A DNA stretch of 64,000 nt from Rhizobium sp. RCAM05350 (GTDB lineage Bacteria; Pseudomonadota; Alphaproteobacteria; Rhizobiales; Rhizobiaceae), in contig CP087974.1 of the NCBI GenBank assembly GCA_024426085.1, positions 2,232,001 through 2,296,000 of the forward strand. The letters run 5' to 3'. The notes under the pieces are model-generated. The model ran no database searches, was not told where the DNA came from, and was given only the letters and a program-made list of their open reading frames with translations. Both the position numbers and the translations under genes were made by a program. Shown here in pieces: positions 29,169-40,539 of the stretch; within the stretch, counting starts at the first letter, position 1; each line of letters starts with the position of its first letter.

Positions 29169-30570
29169 TTAGCTTACCACCTCGGCAAACAGACTGTTAG
29201 GGCCGGCACCAGTGATTCGTACAGATACAATGTCACCGATTTGCGATGAGTTTGCATCAACATTCACCGACTGCAGCCAGGGCGAACGGCCGATCAGCTG
29301 CCCCGGCATGCGGCCGGGCTTCTCCAGAAGCAGGTCGATCGTCTTGCCGATACACGCTTGAGCAAACTCGTTTTGCTGTTTTAGCAACAAAGCCTGCAAT
29401 CTTTCCAATCGCTTGGCCTTGACGTCTTCCGGAACCTGATCGCCGAGGTCGGCGCCAGGGCGTACCGGGACGGGTCGAATACTTGAACGAAAATGCCTGT
29501 GCATAACCAACGGTTTCGACCAGGCGCAGCGTATCCTCGAAATCCTCATCGGTCTCGCTGGGGAAGCCGACGATGAAATCGCCGGAGAGCGCAAGATCAG
29601 GGCCGCGCCGCCTTGATGCGGGCGATCAGCGCGATGTATTCGGCCGTCGTGTGCCGCCGGTTCATCGCTTTCAGGATGCGGTTGGAACCGGACTGGATCG
29701 GCAGATGCAGATAGGGCATCAGCTGCTTAAGGTCGCGATGGGCCTCGATCAGGCTATCGTCCATGTCGCGCGGATGGCTGGTGGTATAGCGCAGACGAGC
29801 CAGCCCCTCGATCCGGGTCAGGCGGTGCAGAAGCTCGCCGAGGCCCCATTTTTGCCATCGGCGCCGACGCCGTGCCAGGCGTTGACGTTCTGGCCAAGCA
29901 AAGTGATTTCGCGCACGCCGGCATCGACCAGCTTCTGCGCTTCGGCAACGATCTGGGCGACCGGCCGGGAGACCTCGGAGCCGCGCGTATACGGCACGAC
30001 GCAGAACGTACAGAACTTGTCACAGCCTTCCTGCACGGTGAGGAACGCGGTGACGCCCCTCGCCTTTGTCTTGGCCTTGTCCGGCGCCGGCAGATGCTCG
30101 AACTTGTCTTCGATGGCATAGTCGGTTTCCAGCACCCGCTCGCCGCGCTGGACGCGCTTCAAGGCTTCGGGAAGCCGGTGATAGGTCTGCGGGCCGATGA
30201 CGAGATCGACGGCAGGAGCCCGGCGCAGGATTTCATCGCCTTCGGCCTGCGCAACGCAACCGGCAACGCCGATCATCATCTCGCGGCCTTCGCCCGCCTT
30301 TTTCTTCTTCAGGTCACGCAGCCGCCCGAGCGCCGAGTAGACTTTCTCGGCGGCTTTCTCGCGGATATGACAGGTGTTCAAAAGGACGAGATCGGCGTCT
30401 TCCATGACGTCGGTCGAGACATAACCGTCCTTGGCCAGCGCATCCGTCATCCGGTCGGAATCGTAGACGTTCATCTGACAGCCGTAGGTCTTCACAAAGA
30501 CCTTGCGGACCGGCGGGCTTTCAAGAGCCATTTCAGGCTCTGCGGATAAAACGGCGATTTCCTGTGTCAT
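29169..30570 (-). CDS. miaB: tRNA-2-methylthio-N6-dimethylallyladenosine synthase, three frameshifts
   Basis: MiaB is a radical-SAM methylthiotransferase acting on A37 of tRNA. It starts [14 protein letters not shown]. The N-terminal UPF0004 domain ([22 protein letters not shown]), the radical-SAM cysteines in [16 protein letters not shown] and the C-terminal TRAM domain are present. Breaks: a missing A in the run at 29849-29853 (DGK then WGLGELL), an extra base at 29600-29602 (AARP then DLALSGDF) and an extra base at 29458-29460 (RPGTP then GADLGDQ). It has about 467 residues. Confidence 0.94.
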
Positions 30571-30628
30571 GCCGGTTCCATAGAGCATCGAGGTCCAAAA
30601 TTGAAGCCCCTTCCCTTGCCCGGCTGCG

Positions 30629-31417
30629 TCAGCGGCCGCGCAGCTTGAGGGCCAGCATCGAACGAATGCTCTTCTCCACCTGGCGGCTGACGACCTTGCG
30701 GTTGCTCTCGGCCGTATAGGTAATCTGCTCGCCGTAGATCACATCGACATCGACGGCACCCTCATAAAGGATGCCGAGGAGATGCGGTGCCAGCGCGATA
30801 TCGCCCGGCCAGGCGGCGACGGGCCGGTGATAGCGGCCCATCGGCATGCCATGGATGCCGGTATAGGCGATGGCGACGGGTTGGACATGGACGGCGCCGG
30901 TCGGCGACATCGGCACGGCAGCGGCAGCGGCGCCGAACAGCGAGGTCTTGATTTCCAGCAGCCGATTGCCATCCGATGTCGTGCCCTCTGGAAACAGCAC
31001 GACGATCTCGCCACCGGCCAGCCGTTTGCCGATCTCGTTGACCTGAGTGCCGGTGGTGCGCTTCTGATCGCGGGTGATGAAGATCGTTGCCTGCAGACGC
31101 GCCAGCAGGCCGAAAACCGGCCAGGCCTTGACATCGGATTTGGCGACGAAGACCACATCGGCGATCGAGCCGAGAACAAGGATATCCTTCCAGCTGGCGT
31201 GGTTCGACACCAGCATCAGAGGCCGCTGCCGATCCGGCGTGCCATGGACGCGCACCCGGATGCCGACAAGGCGGCAGGCCATCCGGTGCCAGAGGCGCGG
31301 CAGCGTGCGGCGCTGCGGTCTGTCCAGCCAAAGGAAAACGATCTGCGCTGGCGCCATGACGAGCGTCGCAAGAACCAGAACTGTCATGCACAGCGTGACG
31401 CGCAGCCAATTGATCAC
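30629..31417 (-). CDS. olsA: 1-acyl-sn-glycerol-3-phosphate acyltransferase family protein, OlsA-like
   Basis: This intact 262-residue protein has an N-terminal membrane helix (residues 8-30). The acyltransferase motif H-x4-D is seen as NHASWKD, and the glycerol-phosphate site as FPEGTTSDG. In Sinorhizobium meliloti a PlsC-like protein in this chromosomal neighbourhood, OlsA, converts lyso-ornithine lipid to ornithine lipid. The olsB gene for the first step is at 45.8 kb in this window. The OlsA name therefore rests on context; a general PlsC role in phosphatidic acid synthesis is the alternative. Confidence 0.8.
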   Translation of the reverse strand: MINWLRVTLCMTVLVLATLVMAPAQIVFLWLDRPQRRTLPRLWHRMACRLVGIRVRVHGTPDRQRPLMLVSNHASWKDILVLGSIADVVFVAKSDVKAWPVFGLLARLQATIFITRDQKRTTGTQVNEIGKRLAGGEIVVLFPEGTTSDGNRLLEIKTSLFGAAAAAVPMSPTGAVHVQPVAIAYTGIHGMPMGRYHRPVAAWPGDIALAPHLLGILYEGAVDVDVIYGEQITYTAESNRKVVSRQVEKSIRSMLALKLRGR

Positions 31418-31531
31418 GCGCGGACGCCCCGCATAGGCAGCAGCCGCCGAGCGGCGTCAGGTCTGTCTCTCAAGCAACAGGTCTTGTCGGCGTGGCGGCG
31501 CAAGCGCGTCCCTCTCATTCAGCCGATACGG

Positions 31532-32044
31532 CTAACCAAGATCGAGGCGCATGACAAGGGCGGCGGTTTTGGCGCCGTTAACATCTTGATAATAGGCCCG
31601 TCTTTCGCCGACCTTGGCAAAACCGAGCTTTCGGTAGAGAGCGACAGCGGCGGTGTTGGTCTCATCAACTTCGAGGAAGATCGTTTCGGCAGCTTGATCC
31701 TGCGCCTCGCGTAGTGCGGCCCGCATCAATCGCCAACCGAGACCCAGGCGCGAAAACCGCGGATCGACACCGATGGTCAGGATTTCCGCCTCCCCGCCTG
31801 CAACACGCGACAGGACGAAGCCCCCGACAAGCGGCTGCGTAATAAACGGCCGCGTATAGGCATTGCTCTGGCGGGCGATGAAGCCGAAAACGGTATCCTG
31901 GATCAGCAGGGAATGCAGTTCCCCATCGCTCCAGGCCTGCGTGAAGCGCGATTTGTGGATGGCGGCTGCCTGCGGCAGGTCAGCGGTTTCCAGAGCAAAG
32001 ATCTCGAATTCGGGCTTGCGGACGAAATAGTCGGTCAGCGACAT
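31532..32044 (-). CDS. rimI: ribosomal protein S18-alanine N-acetyltransferase (GNAT)
   Basis: This intact 170-residue protein starts MSLTDYFVRKPEFEI one base after the tsaB stop. The GNAT acetyl-CoA motif is visible (EAEILTIGVDPRFSRLGLG), as is the ALYRKLGFAKVGERRAYY segment typical of RimI. RimI acetylates the N-terminal Ala of ribosomal protein S18. The tsaB-rimI pairing is widely conserved and supports the call. Confidence 0.9.
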   Translation of the reverse strand: MSLTDYFVRKPEFEIFALETADLPQAAAIHKSRFTQAWSDGELHSLLIQDTVFGFIARQSNAYTRPFITQPLVGGFVLSRVAGGEAEILTIGVDPRFSRLGLGWRLMRAALREAQDQAAETIFLEVDETNTAAVALYRKLGFAKVGERRAYYQDVNGAKTAALVMRLDLG

Positions 32045-32045
32045 C

Positions 32046-32711
32046 TTATGCTCGCGCCACCGCAAAACCGGCCTGCGACTTGACGTCGGGACTGCGCAGA
32101 TAAAGCGGGCTCGGCTTGCCGCGGGACGGATCGGCTGCGGCACCGAGGCGCGCGACAAGACGGATATCCGTGAGGTCCGTTTGCCCGTTGGTTTCCGGCG
32201 CGCGGTCCGTCAGATACTTCATGGCGGTGCCGCAGATGAGGCCGTCGAAACCGGCAAACAGTCTTTGGGCCTCTGGAATTTCAAGCATCAACGCTTCGCT
32301 GCGTGCCGTGCCGTCCGCCTCGAAGCTCTGGCAATAAAGCTCATCGCGCTTGGCATCGATCGTTGCCAGGATGGCATGCCCCGGATGCTTTTCGCGGGCA
32401 GCTTCGGCAATGGCGGCAAGTGTTGTAACGCCGACGGCGGGCACATTCAGCGCCAACGCAAAACCGCGCGCAGCGGCAACGCCGACACGGATGCCGGTGA
32501 AGGAACCCGGGCCGATGGTGACGGCGATCCGGTCCATGTCCGCAAGCACCTTGCCGCTTTCGGCCAGCGCCTGATCGATGAATGCCATCAGTTGTTCGGC
32601 ATGGCCGCGGCCGATATCGGCGCCGGCGGAGGCGAGAACTGTATCGGCGGCGCTGTCGTAGACTGCCGCAAAGCAGCCCGTCCCAGCCGTATCAATGGCC
32701 AGGACGATCAT
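32046..32711 (-). CDS. tsaB: tRNA threonylcarbamoyladenosine biosynthesis protein TsaB
   Basis: This intact 221-residue protein starts MIVLAIDTAGTGCFAAV. The ASKHA-type nucleotide-binding motifs are seen: DTAGTGCFAA and the conserved VTIGPGSFTGIRVG. TsaB is the scaffold partner of TsaD in making t6A37 of tRNA. It is followed one base later by rimI. The upstream in-frame codons before this Met look non-coding. Confidence 0.94.
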   Translation of the reverse strand: MIVLAIDTAGTGCFAAVYDSAADTVLASAGADIGRGHAEQLMAFIDQALAESGKVLADMDRIAVTIGPGSFTGIRVGVAAARGFALALNVPAVGVTTLAAIAEAAREKHPGHAILATIDAKRDELYCQSFEADGTARSEALMLEIPEAQRLFAGFDGLICGTAMKYLTDRAPETNGQTDLTDIRLVARLGAAADPSRGKPSPLYLRSPDVKSQAGFAVARA

Positions 32712-32758
32712 GGTTTTTTGTCTTTGATAGGCGGTCGCGGCACTGCGGGTACGCTCGC

Positions 32759-33324
32759 TCAGACGGCTTCGACCGCCTGCACTTCGGGGATGAAATGATG
32801 CAGCAGGTTCTGCACGCCGTGCTTCAACGTTGCCGTCGAGGACGGGCAGCCGGAGCATGCGCCCTTCATGTTGAGGAAGACCGTGCCATCCTTGGAAACC
32901 CTTGAAGGTGATGTCACCACCATCCTGGGCAACGGCCGGACGAACGCGGGTTTCCAGCAGTTCCTTGATGGTCGCAACGATGGTCTCGTCGCCTTCCTCG
33001 AAGAACTCGCCGTCCTGATCGCTTTCTTCAGCGCGTATGGACCGCCATGACCGGCTGGCCGGACATGAAATGTTCCATGATCGAGCCGAGGATCGCAGGC
33101 TTCAGATGCTGCCATTCCTGCGCTTCCTTGGTGACGGTGATGAAATCATAGCCGAAATAGACGCCGGTGACGCCGGGGATCATGAACAGGCGCGCGGCGA
33201 GAGCCGAACCGGCTGCGGCTTCTTCCTCGTCGCGGAATTCCGCCGTGCCGTTTTCCATCACCACCTTGCCCGGCAGGAATTTCAGCGTGGCGGGGTTCGG
33301 CGTGGCTTCGGTCTGGATGAACAT
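32759..33324 (-). CDS. NifU-like Fe-S cluster carrier protein, two frameshifts
   Basis: The protein has about 188 residues. The N-terminal NFU_N domain begins [19 protein letters not shown]. The C-terminal NifU-like domain carries the cluster-binding CxxC in [17 protein letters not shown] and ends [13 protein letters not shown]. It transfers Fe-S clusters to target proteins such as radical-SAM enzymes, for example MiaB. Breaks: loss of one CG at 33031-33035 (VHTR then EESDQDG) and one extra base at 32894-32895 (FKGF then KDGTVF). Both halves are otherwise standard. Confidence 0.92.
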
Positions 33325-33479
33325 ATCTTTCTCCGCGTCGGCCGGGATCGCGATCAACCAGCCTGTTTAGAATTATTCAAAAGAATATAGGCCGTTTGAC
33401 CGGCCGCTTCAAGATGCACGGGCCAGCGTTTCGACCGCCCAAGGATCAATTCCACTGATCCTGCCATTACCGGTAGGGC

Positions 33480-33972
33480 TCAGCTCAGCGCGTCGATTTC
33501 CTCGTCTGTCAACAGATCGGGGATGACCGTGACGGGAATTGGAAACGCGGCGGTCTTGCCGGCGATCGAAGATACCAGCGGTCCCGGTCCATCCTTGGCG
33601 GAACCGGCGGCCAGCACCAGGATCGCGATATCACGATCTTCCTCGATCAGGCTGTAGATCTGATCCGTCGCACCACCTTCGCGGATGACCATTTCCGGCT
33701 CGATGCCGATGGTTTCTGCGCACCGTCTGGGCGATCTTGGCAAGCGTTGCCTCGGCCTCGGCCCGGGCTTCCGCCCGCATGATACCCTCGACACCCAGCC
33801 ATTGCTGAAAGTCGGCGTCGGCAATGACATAGAGCAGAACGAGACCGCCATTGGAGTTTTTGGCGCGCATGCCGGCATAATGGACAGCGCGGCCGCATTC
33901 CGGCGTATCGTCGATCACCGCCATGAATTTGCGGCGGTGACCTTCCAGTCTTGAGAGTCGTGTTGAAACCAT
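33480..33972 (-). CDS. universal stress protein (UspA family), frameshifted
   Basis: The protein has about 163 residues and starts MVSTRLSRLEGHRRKFMAVID. It contains the UspA pattern: MAVIDDTPECGRAVHYA, then ALLVLYVIAD-like strand GLVLLYVIAD and, after the break, DIAILVLAAGSAKDGPGPLVSS. The break lies at 33718-33722; either one extra C or loss of one CG would explain it. Usp proteins bind nucleotides and help survival under stress. It lies between trpS and the NifU-like gene on the same strand. Confidence 0.87.
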
Positions 33973-34025
33973 GACGCGACTCTTACACCTGATATTTTTG
34001 GCTGCAAGGTTTCTTTTGCGGCGAA

Positions 34026-35093
34026 TTATTGCAGAAAGCCGACGATTTCCCGGACCTGTTTCATCGTCACTTCCGCCCGTGCCCGGGCACGCTCTGCCGC
34101 CATCACGCAGGATGCCGTCGATATGCGTTGTGTCATCCATCAGGCGGCGCATTTCACCGGAGATCGGGGCAAGAACCGTCACCGCCAGATCGACCAGCGC
34201 CGGCTTGAAGACCGAGAACTGCTGGCCGCCGAACTCTTCCAGTACCTGCGCCTTGGTCTTGTCGGACAGGGCGGCGTAGATGCCGACGAGATTATCGGCT
34301 TCCGGACGGCCCTTGAGGCCGTCGACTTCGCTTGGCAAGGCATCCGGATCGGTCTTTGCCTTGCGGATCTTCTTCGAGATCGTCTCAGCATCGTCCATCA
34401 GGTTGATGCGCGACAGGTCGGACGCATCCGACTTCGACATTTTCTTGGTGCCATCGCGCAACGACATGACCGCGGGGCCGGACCGCCGATCAGCGGCTCG
34501 ACCATCGGGAAATAGGCATGTACCGGCTCCTCGCCGACTTTGATATCGATGCCGTAATCGGTCCAGCGAATATGGTCGCCGAAATCGATATTGAATTTCT
34601 GGGCGATATCGTGGGCCAACTCCAGATGCTGCTTCTGATCGTCGCCAACAGGCACATGGGTGGCGCGGTAGACGAGGATGTCGGCAGCCATCAGGCTTGG
34701 ATAGGCCAGCAGGCCCAGCGACATCTGCTCGGCATTCTTGCCACCGGACTTGTCCTTGAATTGGGTCATGCGTTCCATCCAGCCGATGCGGGCGACGCAA
34801 TTGGAAGATCCAGGCCAACTCGGCATGCTGCGGCACGGCAGACTGGTTGAAGACGATGTGCTTTGTCGGATCGATGCCCGAGGCGATGAAGGCGGCGGCA
34901 ATCGAGCGGATCGGCCGGGCATGTCCTCATGCACCAGCTGCGCGGTGATCGCATGCAGATCAACGACGCAATAGATGCAGTCGTTGTTTTCCTGCAGCGC
35001 CACGAACTTGCGGATCGCACCGAGATAGTTGCCGAGATGGAGATTGCCTGTGGGCTGAACGCCGGAAAAAACGAGCGGCTTGAAGTCTGACAT
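34026..35093 (-). CDS. trpS: tryptophanyl-tRNA synthetase, four frameshifts
   Basis: The protein has about 355 residues and starts [16 protein letters not shown]. Class I signatures are seen: the HIGH-like [12 protein letters not shown] and the KMSKS loop [11 protein letters not shown], with [14 protein letters not shown] between them. Breaks: a missing base at about 34911-34918 (MPGR then IRSIAAAF), an extra base at about 34803 (AWIF then NCVARIG), a missing G at 34467-34470 (APR then VMSLRDG) and an extra G at 34094-34098 (LRDG then AERARAR). It charges tRNA-Trp, so it must be functional in the cell; the breaks are best explained as errors. Confidence 0.95.
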
Positions 35094-35509
35094 CGTGTCC
35101 TCATTCGGGCTTGTGGAGGGCCCGGCCTCTGTTGCTGTTGGCGGGCTTATGCACACAGGCGTTGCGGTGATCAAGAGGCATGCGGCCTTGGGCAGACGGC
35201 AAATTCCGCTCATGTTGACGGAACCGGTTGCCAAGGCCTTGAATCAACAGATTCAAATTGGAAATTTTTCCTCTAATATACCGCCTTAATTCGCAGCAGC
35301 GCTGTAACTCAAGCGCTTATTTTATCATCAAGAAGAAAATTCCATAAATTTGCTTCATTTCGGATGAATTTGCCAATCGTTACCGCAACCAGGTTCTTAG
35401 GCCGAGCTCATTTAGCTGTACTGCGCACCCCAATGGCGCGGCGAACCGACATTTGCATGTGCCTCGCTCCAAAACGGATGCTGAAGGGGCGCATGCCGAG
35501 GGGATTGTC
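35094..35509. other. AT-rich intergenic region between divergent trpS and the M15 peptidase gene
   Basis: No gene is seen in these 416 bases. The centre (about 35250-35400) is clearly AT-rich. A perfect inverted repeat TTGAATC-AACA-GATTCAA lies at 35239-35256 upstream of trpS and could be an operator or small hairpin. Confidence 0.5.
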
Positions 35510-35993
35510 ATGCGTAATCTGTTACTGCTCGCTCTCGCCTGCCTGCTAACCGTTTCCAGTTTCGCCGCCGCCGAAGCCAAGGATGACCGCCCGCGCAAAG
35601 CGAAGCTTCCCGTACACAGCAGAACGACGGCTTATGCCGTTCAGACCTGTATCCGTCAGAACGGGCTGTTTTTCAGCGCGCCTCGAGGGTATTCTGGCGC
35701 ATATCGCAATGAAAACCGGGCATCGTCCACTGGTGACCTCGGGCCATCGCCCGCGCGCCCATCGTGCGCGTTCGCTGCACCGGTTTTGCCAGGCTGCGGA
35801 TATCCGCGTGCCCGGCGTTTCGGAAAGAAAAATCCTTGCTGCAGCGAGAACGGCACCGGGCATCGGCGGCATCGGTCGCTACTGCAACGGCATCGTTCAC
35901 GTCGATACCGGCCCCAGGCGCCAATGGGCTCATTGTGGCAAATCGAAACGCCATTTCCTCAGCGCCAAGCGCCGTTCGGGAAGGCGCGCCTGA
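35510..35993 (+). CDS. secreted M15-type (YcbK-like) peptidase, frameshifted
   Basis: ATG at 35510 follows GAGGGG and opens a signal peptide (MRNLLLLALACLLTVSSFA, cleavage near AAAEA). After the break, the zinc motifs of the M15 / D-Ala-D-Ala carboxypeptidase group appear: SGHRPRAHRARSLHRF, AADIRVPGVS and the terminal HVD of NGIVHVDTGP. The break at 35676-35681 fits loss of one CG from GCGCGC (FFSA then RLEGILAHIA). It has about 162 residues. A role in peptidoglycan trimming in the periplasm is inferred. It converges with murJ, which exports the peptidoglycan precursor. Confidence 0.75.
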
Positions 35994-36006
35994 AGCCTGT
36001 ATTGCC

Positions 36007-37598
36007 TCAAGGATCCGTCGGGGGCGCAGGCTTGGCGGCGGGCTTGCGCTTGATGTTACGCCGGATCATCGACAGATCAGCCCCGCCGATCAGGAAGGCG
36101 ACGGCAAAGTAGACGACCATCGAGACGCCGATCAGAATCCCAAGCGCGCCCAGTTTCGTCCAGAACGGCGATCCCGACGCCAGCGAGACGGCAAAGACGC
36201 CGCGCAGATAATAGAGAACGCCACCCATGATCGCCGCGGCGACGATCAGCAGTGCCGTGCGGCAGCAGCAGCGCCCATTCCCACGTCAAATGACCGCGAC
36301 GCAGCAGCGTGACGAAAAGCAGGACCGTGCTGATCCAGCCGGCCGTGGCCTCGGCAACCGCGATGCCCGGCGCACCGAGGCGGGGGAACAGCGTGATTGC
36401 CAGGGCGCAGTTGGCCGCGACGGCAACGGCAGAGAACCGCATCGGCGTCTTGGTATCCTCGCGCATAAAAACCCGGCTGCAGCGCCTTGATCAGCACGAA
36501 GGCCGGCAGGCCAATGCCGTAGATGGCAAGGATAGAACCGACGACGACGGTATTCTCGGCATGGAAAGCGCCGCGCTCAAACAGCACCCGAATGATCTCG
36601 TCGGAGAGGATCCACAGGGCGAAGGCTGCGGGAATGGTCAGGAACAGCACGAATTCAATCGACCGGTTCTGCAGGTTTCCGGCTTCGCGCAACTGGTTGC
36701 CCTTCAGCGCGCGGGCCAGTTCCGGCAACAACACCACACCGACGGCGATGCCGACGACACCGAGCGGCAGCTGGTAGATACGATCGGCATATTGCAGGGC
36801 GGCGATAGCGCCATCCTGGGCCGAGGCAATCGCCTGGCCGATCAGCTGGTTGATCTGGGTGATGCCGCCGGTGATCGCGGCGGGCACGGCCAGGATCAGC
36901 AGGCGCTTGACGTTGGGCGTGAAGCGGGGAAACTTGAGGCCTATGCTCATGCCGGCATGAAGCACGCCGAAATAGACGACGCCAAGCTGCAGCACGCCCG
37001 CCACCAGCACACCCCAGGACAGATACCAGGCTGTCGCCAACGGATCGGCGCCGGTATGGAGCGCATAGAAGAGTGCGCCGATCATCACCACGTTGAGGAA
37101 AATCGGGGCGACGGCGGCGGCGAAGAAATGGTGCAGCGAATTCAGCATGCCGCTCATCATCGCGGTCAGCGACATGCACATGAGATAGGGGAACATCACC
37201 ATCGCCATGCGCACGGTGAGGGCTGATTTCTCGACATCATCGGCAAAACCGGGCGCGATGACGAAGCGCACCAGAAGCGGCATCGACAGTTCCATCACGA
37301 TGGTGATCAGCAGCAGCACCGTGAAAAGCACGCCGAACACTTCTTCGGAGAAACGCTTGGCGCCATCCGTGCCGTTGGCTTCAATTTCCTTGGAAAACAG
37401 CGGCACGAAGGCGGCGTTGAAGGCGCCCTCGGCAAACAGGCGGCGGAACAGGTTCGGGAACCGGAAGGCGGCATAAAAGACGTCGGCCATCGGGCCGGTG
37501 CCCAGTGCCGCGGCCATCAGCATCTCACGGGCGAAACCGAAGATTCGGCTTCCGAGCGTGGCGCCGCCGACGGTCATGAATTTCCGGACGAGACTCAT
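36007..37598 (-). CDS. murJ: lipid II flippase MurJ (MviN), two frameshifts
   Basis: The protein has about 531 residues with some 14 membrane helices. The N-terminal [18 protein letters not shown] and the [17 protein letters not shown] segment are MurJ marks. MurJ moves lipid II across the inner membrane for peptidoglycan synthesis. Breaks: loss of CG at 36460-36464 (GFYAR then EDTKTPMR) and a two-base loss or one-base gain near 36258-36262 (LLLP then RTALLIV). Its ATG overlaps the glnD stop by four bases, so the two are coupled. Confidence 0.93.
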
Positions 37599-40442
37599 GA
37601 TTCTGCCCTGGTTCTTTTTGCGCCGGTGACAGAGCGCGTATGCTGCGGCGCGATCATACCGGAGGGCATGCGGTCGCGCATTTCATCCGCTTCGTCCGAC
37701 ATCACTGCCTTCAGCCGCGCAACGATATTGCTCTGCCGGGCTTCATTGGTGACCTTCTGGCCGACAAGGTCGGTGACATAGAACGTATCGATGACCTTCT
37801 CGCCGAAGGTGGTGATATGCGCCGAGGCGATGTCGAGCGACAGGTCGGAGAGTACAGCAGTGACTTCCGACAACAGGCCGGTGCGGTCGAGGCACTCGAC
37901 CTCGATGACGGTGAACTTGTTCGACAGGCTATTGCTGATGGTGACTGCCGGCGGCACTGTGAAGGCCTTATTGCGCTTGCGGTGTTTCGTGCGGCTGGCG
38001 ATCACCTCCGGCAGGCGCTTCTTGCCTGACAGGACGTCCTCGATCATCTTGCCGATATTCGCCGCCCGGCGCATCTCGTCATTGTCGTCGGGGAACTCGC
38101 GATTGACGAGGATCGTATCCAGCGCCCGGCCGTCCGAGGTGGTGAATATCTGCGCATCGACGATGTTGGCACCGGCTGCAGCACAGGCACCAGCGATGAC
38201 CGCAAGCAAGCGCGGATGGTCCGGCGACAGAACGGTGATTTCGGTGATGGCGTGGAACTGGTGCGTGCGCACCATCGTCGCCAGCGCCCGGCCTGCCTTG
38301 TCGGCATCGCGGATGAAGTGGGCGTGGCGCAGCTGGTCTTCGAGCGGTACCGAGAGCAGATAGGGCTGGTAATGCAGCTTGGTATAGGTCTTGCGATCCT
38401 TCTGGCTCCAGTCGCCCAGAGCCTCGAACAGCACGTCGGCCGCGTGCGCTGCTGCGCTCCTTGCGCGGCAGATCGGAGAAGCCGCCGGACAACAGCAGTT
38501 CGGTCTCGTAATAGAGCGTCCGCAGCAACTGGCCCTTCCAGCCGTTCCAGACACCCGGGCCGACGGCGCGGATATCGGCGATGGTGAGGATCAAGAGCAT
38601 TTTCAGGCGGTCGAGCGATTGCACCTTTTCGGTGAAATCGATGATCGTCTTGCGGTCGTTGAGATCGCGCGTCTGCGCGACCATCGACATGGTCAGATGT
38701 TCCTCGATCAGCCACGCCACCGTTTCGGTCTGCTTCGGCGTCATGCCGAAGCGCGGGCAGAGCTTGCGGGCAACCTTGGCGCCGGCGGTCGAATGATCTT
38801 CCGGGCGGCCCTTGGCGACGTCATGCAGAAGGACGGCGACAAACAGCGCGGTGCGATCCTCGACGCCCGGCATCAGCTTGACGGCGAGCGGATGCAGTTC
38901 CTCATCGCGGCCCTGATCGATCCGCGACAGCACGTCGACAGCGCGCAGCAGATGCTCGTCCACGGTATAGTGGTGATACATGTTGAACTGCATCAACGAG
39001 ACGATCTTGCCGAATTCCGGGATGAAGCGGCCGAGCACGCCGGCCTCGTTCATCCGGCGCAGGATCAGCTCCGGATCACGGCGCGAAGTCAGCATCGACA
39101 TGAAGAGCCGGTTGGCTTCCTCGTTGTCGCGGACGGCAGGTGTGATCAGGCCGAGCGACCGGGTGACCTGTTTCAAGGCGGCCGGATGGAACTCCAGCCC
39201 GTTGATATCGGCGACATGGAAGATGCGGATCAGGTTTACCGGATCGCGCTTGAAAATATCCGGGCTTGCCAGCGCAATGCGGCCGCCGTCATCGACGAAT
39301 TCCAGAGTTCCGGCGATCTTGCGGACGCGATGGGTGAAGCGGCTAAGCGCGGCGGTGAACCCCGGAAGTTGCTTGGCCTGCTGGTCCTCAAGTGCCGCGC
39401 AGAAGATGCGGGTGAGATCACCAACATTCTTCGCCACCAGGAAATAGTGCTTCATGAAGCGCTCTACGGCGGTCATGCCAGGATGATCGTGATAGCCGAG
39501 GCTTTCGGCGATCTCGCGCTGGATATCGAAGGATAGCCGCTCTTCCGCCTTGCCGGTCAGGAAGTGCATGTGGCAGCGCACCGCCCAGAGAAAATCGTCG
39601 GCTTTCTGGAAGAGATGATATTCCTGGCGCGACAGCACACCGAGCTTGATGAGATCGGCCGAATCCTTCACCCGGTAGAAATATTTGGCGATCCAGAACA
39701 GCGTGTGGATGTCGCGCAGGCCGCCCTTGCCTTCCTTGACGTTCGGCTCGACCAGATAGCGCGTGTCGCCGGCCTTGCGGTGGCGCTCGTCGCGTTCGGC
39801 GAGCTTTGCGGCGATGAAATCGGGGCCGGTATTCTTGACGATTTCGCTGTCGAAGCGGACCTCCAGTTCGTCGGCCAGTTCCTTCGAGCCGCAGATATAG
39901 CGCGTTTCGAGGATCGCCGTGCGGATGGTCATGTCGCCGCGCGACAGGCGGATGCATTCCTCGATCGTGCGCGTCGCATGGCCGACCTTGAAGCCGAGAT
40001 CCCACAGGATATAGAGCATGAACTCGATAGCGGGCTCGGCCCAGACGGCCTTCTTCACCGGCAGCAGGAAGAGAAGGTCGATATCGGAACCGGGCGCCAG
40101 CGTACCGCGGCCATAACCGCCGACGGCGGTGACTGCGATGTGGGTCCAGGGCTGCGCATTGGCAGCGTTGAAGACTTCGTTGAGGACAAAATCGTGCAGG
40201 ACGGTGATCAGCTGGTCCTGCAGCCAGGAAATCCGCTCGGCGCATTTCAGCCCGCTGCCGTCCTCAAGCAACAGTTCATGGGCCTTTTCGCGGCCGGCCA
40301 CATTGGCCTGCTTGAAGGCTACCAAGAGCGCCTGGCGCATCATGTCGCGGTGCTCTGCATGCGCCGAAGCGATGAAACTGCACTTGGCCCTGAGTGCCGC
40401 GACATTCAGGATATCGGGAAATGACGTTTCGTGTATGGTCAT
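37595..40442 (-). CDS. glnD: PII uridylyltransferase / uridylyl-removing enzyme, frameshifted
   Basis: The protein has about 949 residues. Domain order is clear: an N-terminal nucleotidyltransferase ([16 protein letters not shown]), a GlnD helical region, an HD domain ([14 protein letters not shown]) and two C-terminal ACT domains ([28 protein letters not shown]). GlnD senses glutamine and adds or removes UMP on PII proteins, controlling nitrogen metabolism. The break at 38454-38457 fits loss of one CG (PRKER then [12 protein letters not shown]). The start is ATG at 40442 ([10 protein letters not shown]); a TTG just before it is possible. Confidence 0.96.
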
Positions 40443-40539
40443 CAAAGGCCGACTGTCTTCCTGTCAGGCGGGCTCAGCGAGCCGCTGCTTTTGCATGCGC
40501 TATAGACCTTTTGTCCGAGGATGGACAGGACTGTAGCGG